This document shows, one piece after another, positions 36,370 through 41,638 of a stretch of 41,638 bases of DNA. The notes under the pieces are model-generated. The model was not told the DNA's origin, made no database searches, and was given only the letters and a program-made list of their open reading frames with translations. Each line of letters opens with the position of its first letter. The first letter of the stretch is position 1. This DNA comes from Bartonella birtlesii IBS 325 (GTDB taxonomy: Bacteria; Pseudomonadota; Alphaproteobacteria; Rhizobiales; Rhizobiaceae). The stretch is taken from assembly GCF_000273375.1 (NCBI RefSeq), contig NZ_CM001557.1, forward strand, positions 1,375,312 through 1,416,949. Reading direction: 5' to 3'. A program made the translations under genes and the position numbers.

Positions 36370-36942
36370 TTAATCAAGAATCTTGATAACATTATCGCTT
36401 TCATAAACTTCACAACTTTTTAAAATCAACCTTACTTTGCTTTTTTTATTAAGTTTTGCATTGCCATATGCCTTTCCCTAAATCTTGACACAATATGAGA
36501 TCTTGGCATTCTCATAAACAGAGCCATAAACCTCAAAAGAGTCATCCACACTAGTAGTGGCATAGAGCCTGCCATAAATCTTGCACGACCATTAATAACG
36601 GCATAATTATAAACCTTGGCACGCCTATAAATCCTTGTATAATTAAACACCACAGTATCATAATAAACATGGGCATTGTTACAGACACACAGGCATTATC
36701 ATAAACCCAACAACTCCCCTCATGAGATGAATTATTTCCATTTTCAATATAGCCACCAAGGTTACTTTTTGCATATCATCAAAATTTCTTAAAAAGCACG
36801 AATGCGAGTTAAGAAATGACCATCTATATATTCATAATCATCAATAATTTCGTATTTTTTTACAGGATCTTGCTTTATTAACAGATGCGGTTTTATTTGC
36901 AATGTTAGAGATAACGGAAGTGTTTTTTACTACAGTGTTCAT
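36370..36942 (-). pseudogene. Decayed phage-type hexapeptide-repeat protein
   Basis: Starting at ATG 36942 (MNTVVKNTSVISNIANKT), successive frames on the minus strand give KYEIIDDYEYIDGHFLTRIR, then NFDDMQ, SNLGGYIENGNNSSHEGSCW and VYDNA, then VFNYTRIYRRAKVYNYAVIN and GRARF, then GRLYATTSVDDSFEVYGSVY and ENAKISYCVKI, a TAG stop, and GKAYGNAKLNKKSKV. The V-Y-x-x-A-x rhythm is that of left-handed beta-helix proteins common in prophages (VYGNAxVYGNA). At least four frameshifts and one in-frame stop are needed, more than in the housekeeping genes. The intact ancestor would be about 190 residues. The function of this family is unknown. Confidence 0.6.
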
Positions 36943-37035
36943 AACAAACTTTTTATGGTTAAATACTTTTCATTTTCCATCCTAATGGCTTATTATAAAC
37001 TAGCAACACATTGATTTATAATAATTTACTGTTTT

Positions 37036-37104
37036 TTATATTGAATTAATCACCCAAATATCATAAGTTTCTCTCATTTAAAATCTGTTTATGTTGAATC
37101 AATC
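37036..37104. repeat. Dispersed ~65-bp repeat, copy B
   Basis: Partner of 2964-3034. It lies just 3' of the haemagglutinin remnant (minus strand) and contains a 13-codon frame MRETYDIWVINSI that starts at 37077 directly after a stop. Several of the differences between the copies are silent or conservative (TAC/TAT, TCT/ACT). Confidence 0.5.
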
Positions 37105-37116
37105 AAAACAATTTTC

Positions 37117-38591
37117 TTACACATCATAAACGGAGCTGGTGCCCTTTTCAAACTGAAAACCAAAACCTGAGCGCTCTTCTTGGCTGTTTGACTTATGGCT
37201 ATTATGACCAGGTAAAACATTGATATCATGGGCGATCGAAACATGAATATTTTCTTACGCAGAAAAATCAGAACCCACCACATTCACATCTTTTTGCGTG
37301 GCATTAATGTTAAATTGCCATCCGCATTCAGAGAAGAGCCTTGATGTTCAAAACTCTCTTCATTTTTTGTTTTTCCCTCACTCCCATATATCGATGCAAA
37401 GCCCTTGCCTGAACCCACACCAAAACCTGTTTCATGGGTTTCTGAATGGCTCTTATGATGATCTGTCATGCCATCAATCGTCACGCTTTCTGCACTCACA
37501 TTGATGTTTTGACCTGAAAGCAGATGAGAAGCAGTAATTGTGGTCTCTTTTTCTGCTTGCAAATCAACATTGCCCGTTGCACCCAAAATAGAAGAAACCG
37601 TTGTGCTATGCGATTGAGAGCTATTGGAGGATTTCTCGTGTAAAAAGCCACTTTCTGAAGATTGTTGTTGCTGATCGTAGTGTTCTTGCGCGCCTTTTAT
37701 GAGAATATTTCCACCAGAGTGAATGGTAATATCCGCTTTTACCTGTTCTTCTGGTGTTTTTTCTGCCTGTGCGTTTTCTCCCAGTGTTTTCTCTTGTTTG
37801 CCAGCAAGCAGCATCGAGCCAATGATTGTTGTATCTTTTTCCGATTCAAGGGCAACACCTTTGCCTCCAGTGATGAGCGAACTCTCAACTTCTGTCGCAT
37901 CAATCTTGTTATGCTCGGATTTGCTGCTACTAAATGTTCCACCCTCTTTATGATACGACATCTCGTAGTGTAAGCTATTTTCTGCATTGGTGATCAGGAT
38001 ATCATTGCTGGACTTCAACCCCACCTTGCCCTCAGCAGCAATGGAACTGCCCGTGATGCTAAGGTCATGCGCCTTTCCATCCTGCCCCGCAACAACCGTG
38101 GTATCACCCCCAGATTTTATCGAAGAGCCAACTGCATGAGAGGCTTGCATATCCACTTTAAGATTGTTGTCCTGAAGATGATATTCCATCTCATCTTCTC
38201 TTACCCCTATTGTTATTTCTCCTTTCGCGCCAAGGCCAACATTGCCCTTGGCATCTATATCGGAAGCAGCAATATGGATATCTTGATCGGATAGGACCGT
38301 GGTATCTTTTCCAGAGCTTAAATGAGAGCCATTGTGTAAGGCGACATGGGAGGTTTGCCCATCCTGCGTATGATTGTCCATGCTGTTGCGGGTAGCATCA
38401 ATCGAAACATTGCCCTCAGCTTTTAAGAGAAGATTATCCTTTGTTTGAACATCAGAGCCTAGAACATTGAGATCTTTTCTAGAGATAAGCATCGTCGAGC
38501 CTTCAATGGAAATCACTCCAATGGCTTGTATCTCAAAATGTGCGTTCCCCTGTAATGAAACCTTCCGCTGTTTGGCTAGTGAGTTAATCAA
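37117..38591 (-). pseudogene. Filamentous haemagglutinin (FhaB-like) fragment
   Basis: The main frame (37284-38591, 435 residues) is entirely haemagglutinin-type beta-helix repeats: SSGKDTTVLSDQDIHIAASD, GGDTTVVAGQDGKAHDLSIT, KDTTIIGSMLLAG, and HSGGNILIKGAQEHYDQQQQ. These belong to two-partner secretion exoproteins that act as adhesins or contact-dependent toxins. It has no signal peptide or TPS domain, and its 5' end abuts stops. At the 3' end a one-base loss near 37308-37313 shifts the frame. The old frame continues (ATQKDVNVVGSDFSA, stop, ENIHVSIAHDINVLPGHNSH) and ends at 37117 (KGTSSVYDV). So this is an internal piece, truncated at both ends. No fhaC transporter gene is in the window. Compositionally it is richer in GC than the surrounding desert. 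Confidence 0.85.
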
Positions 38592-38625
38592 CGACTAGAT
38601 TTAACATGTCACCCGCTTAAATAAA

Positions 38626-38650
38626 GAAGGGTATTATTTCGATACCCTTC
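38626..38650 (-). terminator. Hairpin terminator downstream of the lipoprotein gene
   Basis: A perfect 9-bp stem GAAGGGTAT/ATACCCTTC with a 7-nt loop. On the minus strand it is followed by CTTTATTTAAG, so it would end the lipoprotein transcript. It sits between that gene and the haemagglutinin remnant. Confidence 0.7.
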
Positions 38651-38679
38651 ATCATTCGTACTTTTATCCAATTCCCTCT

Positions 38680-39159
38680 TTAAGAATGGTTAGGACGCTT
38701 TGATGGTCGCTTTTGTAAAGCTTTTTTTGTTTGCTGACGTTTTCTTTCATTTTCAAAATGAGCTATCATAGCTCGTTCCTTTTTGCTCGTATTGCTTAGG
38801 CCAAAAGTGTCGTTATCCATAAATTGTTGATATCCAGCTATCATGAGATCGGTTAGGAACGAATCACTTTTCGGAGGTTGTGTAAAATAAATTCCCTTTG
38901 AATCCTGCAATTTATATCGGAAGCCTGCTTTTTTCATGCATTCATAAACTGAGGAAAATTCACTCGCATACGAATTCATATCACTAGAAGAAGCATAAAC
39001 CGGTTTCCAGCCACATTTTAAAAGTGATTGTTCAATTACAACCCGATCTGTTTCAGGCTTTTCCCATAAAGCCAAAGTCGATGGGGGAGGATTGCCTAGC
39101 TTACATCCAGCTGTACTTAACAGAGCCATGCAGCTCAATAATTTTAAAATTTTTTTCAT
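38680..39159 (-). CDS. Predicted lipoprotein, function unknown
   Basis: 159 residues. The N-terminus is a lipoprotein signal peptide: MKKILKLLSCMALLSTAGC with lipobox LSTAGC and lipidation at Cys19. The next residues KLGNPPP give no Asp+2 retention signal, so outer-membrane sorting is possible. The mature part has conserved-looking cysteines (KCGWKP, YECMKKAGFRY) that recur in a broken paralogue just upstream. The C-terminus is very basic (ERKRQQTKKALQKRPSKRPN). No known domain recognised. The ATG follows AGAGAGGGGAGAAA, a strong ribosome site. A surface-exposed lipoprotein within a remodelled accessory region is the safest reading. Confidence 0.75.
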   Translation of the reverse strand: MKKILKLLSCMALLSTAGCKLGNPPPSTLALWEKPETDRVVIEQSLLKCGWKPVYASSSDMNSYASEFSSVYECMKKAGFRYKLQDSKGIYFTQPPKSDSFLTDLMIAGYQQFMDNDTFGLSNTSKKERAMIAHFENERKRQQTKKALQKRPSKRPNHS

Positions 39160-39289
39160 TTCTCCCCTCTCTCAATGGATTGATTTACGATAAAAAAGTT
39201 CATAAGTCTGTTGACATTTTTTGTTACCATCATTTAAAATAATAGTAAATAATATTGAGATGGTGGATTGAGGCAACAATCCTGCCATT

Positions 39290-39736
39290 TCAAGCGAAAA
39301 CGAGTATGGAGGATTGTCTATCATCACCAGCAGCAAGCTTAAGGTAGGCATTTATCCGCATTTTACACCTTTTACAAAACAGGTTATTTAAGCGCTTTTC
39401 AACGCTTCTTTGAGGAATAACAGCATCAGGCTGACAAATGGGAAGGTTTTTCTCTTTAAAATTTTCACACCACCCACTTCTCCCTTCATAATGGAATCCT
39501 GCCTGAATCATACAAACATCAATCGTTGCATTCTCATTTTTGCTTAGCTTTTGAACATCATTCTCAAGATAATTAAGTCTCGGCAGACCACATTCTAGCA
39601 ATGCTTTTCCTACCTCAGTAAAATCTGCTTCTGATTTCTCTCACACAGTGAAGTATCCTGCAGGAGGTTTATTAAACTGACACCCAATTATAACGAATAA
39701 AGCTATGCAACTCAATAATTTTAAGGTTTGTTTCAT
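39290..39736 (-). pseudogene. Broken paralogue of the lipoprotein (in-frame stop)
   Basis: The frame starts at ATG 39736 (MKQTLKLLSCIALFVIIGCQ), parallel to the intact gene downstream, and continues for 148 codons to 39290 with one TGA in it. The TGA stands where the paralogue has Trp (V-stop-EKSEAD versus ALWEKPETD), so a single TGG-to-TGA change explains it. After it come LLECGLPRLNYLENDVQKLS and CMIQAGFHYEGRSGWCENFK, keeping the Cys pattern. The C-terminal part diverges from the intact copy. Either a pseudogene or, if the stop is a base error, a functional second copy. Confidence 0.65.
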
Positions 39737-39739
39737 TTT

Positions 39740-40070
39740 TTACTTCTTGAAAGGACTTGCCAAAAAATGGGAAGATCCATATACATCTTGACGTTTTGGC
39801 CCCGCATCTCCAAGACAAGTACGAGGATTATAAAGATCGGTGAACATGTATCATATTTCTCTCAACATCTTGCTGCCAGCAAGTACTGCCTCATAGGTAA
39901 AGTCATTACCACCAATCCATCTGCTTAAAAATCATATCTATGCTCATCAAAACCAACAGTGGTTTGTTTGCCATCACTCACATAGCTTATCAAACCTGAT
40001 ACAGCCAAAATATTAAAGACTGGTCCATAGAAATTGATATTCGTATTGCTAGCTATCCCGTGCACACCTT
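39740..40070 (-). pseudogene. Unidentified decayed gene, C-terminal part
   Basis: On the minus strand, two pieces read like protein: NINFYGPVFNILAVSGLISY followed by VSDGKQTTVGFDEHRYDF, and, in a second frame, WIGGNDFTYEAVLAGSKMLR, then after one stop YMFTDLYNPRTCLGDAGPKR and QDVYGSSHFLASPFKK. The last frame ends at 39740, three bases before the lipoprotein paralogue's ATG. The amino-acid pattern is too ordered to be random, but I do not recognise the family. At least one shift and one in-frame stop are needed. Confidence 0.4.
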
Positions 40071-40283
40071 CTTATTTGGAAAAATACAGCATATTAAACA
40101 AAGAATTGATTGAAATTGCTTTGGGAAAAGAGTTTAATCAGTTCCTTTTAGGGCCTATATTATTTTTTTAAATGATAAAAAAATTAAAAACATTATATTT
40201 CAAGTGGTTAATGTCTTTAAAATATAACTCATATCAAAAGTACAATCTTTAAAGATAACCAATGATGTGAATTGATTAAAACT

Positions 40284-40314
40284 TGTCAGTTTGTGTCAGT
40301 AAATTGAACTGACA
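40284..40314. promoter_or_regulatory. Three TGTCAGT half-sites (operator-like)
   Basis: TGTCAGT at 40284-40290 and 40294-40300 (10 bp apart, one helical turn), then the inverted ACTGACA at 40308-40314. The last two form a perfect 7-bp dyad around AAATTGA. Possible binding site of a regulator for the nuclease-helicase gene 300 bp downstream; not tested. Confidence 0.4.
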
Positions 40315-40319
40315 AAAGT

Positions 40320-40450
40320 TACCCTTTCAATGCTTCATAAAACTTATCAAAATACTCATTCTGATATTTTAAAGCCCATGGTACATTTGTCATGATGAAC
40401 ACATCAAATAAACAGCAAATTTCACTATTTTGCTGGTCTGATCTCTCTCA
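40320..40450 (-). pseudogene. Possible C-terminal scrap of an unidentified gene
   Basis: The minus strand is open for about 42 codons ending FDVFIMTNVPWALKYQNEYF, then DKFYEALKG and a TAA at 40320. It has no start of its own. The sequence looks protein-like, but I cannot name a family. Low confidence. Confidence 0.25.
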
Positions 40451-40452
40451 TG

Positions 40453-40470
40453 GGCTGTGGATAAACAGCC
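40453..40470. promoter_or_regulatory. Small dyad containing a DnaA-box-like sequence
   Basis: GGCTGT-GGATAA-ACAGCC: a perfect 6-bp stem. The strand complement includes TTATCCACA (40456-40464), identical to a consensus DnaA box. A single box is weak evidence for any replication role. Confidence 0.3.
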
Positions 40471-40618
40471 TTTAAAAAATCTTTTGAAAAAATTTATCCG
40501 CTTTTTAGCATTTTCCGCATTTTTCACACTATTCATTCAAAATGGATTTAATAAGCTGCGTTTTGATTCTTTTGATAAGAATTAATCCAATAATAAGAAA
40601 ACGGAGCTCTGTTGTAAT

Positions 40619-41638
40619 ATGCCTCACTTTCATCATTATGATAATGAACATGTCACCTTACGCTCTCTGTTGGAATATTATCGCAAACAAGCTAAATCAC
40701 CCCGTGAATTGGGAACATTGTTTGAAAATCTTGTCATGGCTTATCTTATGCATGACCCTCTCCATTTTGGACGATATGAAACGGTTGAGAGCTATTATGA
40801 ATGGGCAACAGAGCGCGAAGGTTGGAATAAAAATGATATCGGCATTGATCTGGTAGCAAAGCTTCGTCATCAAGAGGGATATGTGGCTATTCAATGTAAG
40901 TTTTATAAAGCTGACCATCAGATCAGTAAAAAGGATATTAATAGCTTTATCGCTGCCTCTGGAAAAGACATCTTTAAATATCGTCTTCTTGTCGATACCA
41001 CTGAAGTGGAATTAAGTGACAATGTGAATGCCATGATCAAAGGACAAGCGATACCCGTTTATCGCATTGACCTTCGTCATATGGAAAACAGTCGTATAGA
41101 CTGGAAAATATTTGCAACGAAAAAAGAAATTGTTCTGAAATCAACAAAAGAGCCTCGTCCCCATCAAGAAGAAGCCATCAAGAAAATCTGTGAAGGTTTA
41201 AAAGAAGCAGACCGTGGCAAGCTGATTATGGCATGTGGAACGGGTAAAACTTTCACAAGCCTTAAGATAGCAGAGACCATAGCAGGAAAAGGCAAGCGTG
41301 TTTTGTTTCTGGTGCCTTCTCTGGCTTTAGTCTCGCAAACGATCCGTGAATGGACAGCCGATGCACAAGTCCCCTTGCGTTCTTTTGCTGTGTGTTCGGA
41401 TACAAAAGTAGGCAAGCGTCGTAAAAATCAAGATGATATTGTTGGCATGGAAACATCAGATCTTGTTCTCCCTGCTACCACGGATGCACAAGCCCTTGCC
41501 AAAGAAGCTTGTGAAACCTCACAGATGCAATGACGGTCATCTTTTCAACCTATCATTCTATTCAAGTGATTTCGGATGCACAAAAAGACCATGGTTTACC
41601 CGAATTTGATCTGATTATTTGTGATGAAGCGCATAGGA
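40619..41638 (+). CDS. N-terminal part of a nuclease-helicase restriction protein (candidate Type ISP or related); runs off the right edge
   Basis: 340 codons are visible. Residues 30-100 form an Mrr-like PD-(D/E)XK nuclease: Glu36 (GTLFENLV), Asp77 (DIGIDLVAK) and Gln92-x-Lys94 (YVAIQCKFY). After a linker come a Q-like motif (PRPHQEEAI, about 179) and Walker A (MACGTGKTFTS, GTGKT at 207-211) of an SF2 helicase. A one-base loss near 41519-41525 ends the first frame at 41533. The next frame continues as DAMTVIFSTYHSIQVISDAQ to ICDEAHR, the DEAH box at the window edge. The Mrr-nuclease plus helicase order at the N-terminus matches single-polypeptide Type ISP enzymes such as LlaGI and LlaBIII, which then carry a methylase and a specificity domain. 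Those parts would lie outside the window, so the class is provisional; a helicase-nuclease without methylase is also possible. Confidence 0.75.
41519..41525 (+). other. Frameshift site in the nuclease-helicase gene
   Basis: ACCTCACAGATGCAATGACG reaches TGA at once; one extra A (CAAGATGCA) restores ETSQDAMTVIF and the frame to the DEAH box. Unlike the housekeeping breaks it is not in a long homopolymer, so a true mutation is possible. Confidence 0.6.

Noticed and set aside
36202..36423. Plus-strand frame (73 codons, hydrophobic)
   Set aside because: It overlaps the end of the hexapeptide remnant and small minus-strand frame, which show protein-family pattern; the hydrophobicity follows from AT-rich sequence.
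34674..41638. Search for a duplicated tRNA-Glu 3' end (attachment repeat), insertion sequences or a CRISPR array
   Set aside because: None was found by eye: no copy of the T-arm sequence, no transposase-like frame and no regularly spaced repeats in this stretch.

Overview
This window looks like a chromosomal segment of a Bartonella species (Alphaproteobacteria, Hyphomicrobiales). The evidence is the low GC, the rhizobial-type gene blocks (aspS/rnd/ppx/ppk; dgt/argS/SPOR protein; glpX/hom), and the mixture of phage-tail and filamentous-haemagglutinin remnants around a compact housekeeping core. The genus is inferred from gene content and protein style; no database search was run.

Layout. (1) 1-3010, minus strand: the end of a prophage-like tail module. 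It holds a long Ala-rich coiled-coil fibre protein running off the left edge, a 77-residue protein, a tail-collar protein, and the C-terminal scrap of a second collar gene. (2) 3154-33932: a housekeeping core containing aspS, rnd, the polyphosphate operon ppk-ppx, a zinc-finger protein plus an FAD monooxygenase, dnaE, recG, glmS, glmU, ccdA, a conserved exported protein, an IscA/ErpA-type Fe-S protein, dgt, argS, a large SPOR-domain protein, a small membrane protein, ilvE, glpX and hom. (3) 34555-34673: a tRNA-Glu(UUC) gene with its own promoter. (4) 34674-40618: a gene-poor, decayed accessory region with broken remnants of an XRE repressor, a Dam-type methylase, a hexapeptide-repeat phage protein and a filamentous haemagglutinin, plus an intact lipoprotein, its broken paralogue and unidentified scraps. 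(5) 40619-41638: the 5' part of a restriction-type nuclease-helicase that runs off the right edge.

Five housekeeping genes (ppk, recG, glmS, glmU, argS) are each split by one single-base indel in or beside a homopolymer. Restoring one base gives a normal-length protein every time. glmS, glmU and argS are normally essential, so most of these breaks are best read as sequencing or consensus errors; I annotate each as one gene. The remnants after tRNA-Glu differ: they carry several shifts plus in-frame stops and missing ends, so they look truly decayed.

Functional links: glmS and glmU give UDP-GlcNAc for the cell wall, ppk/ppx make and degrade polyphosphate, dnaE/recG/dgt serve DNA replication, repair and nucleotide pools, ilvE/hom serve amino-acid metabolism, and glpX gluconeogenesis. 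The most interesting accessory items are the collar protein with an extra domain between two HxH motifs, the nuclease-helicase at the right edge (candidate Type ISP restriction enzyme), and a ~65-bp repeat shared by the two accessory regions 34 kb apart.
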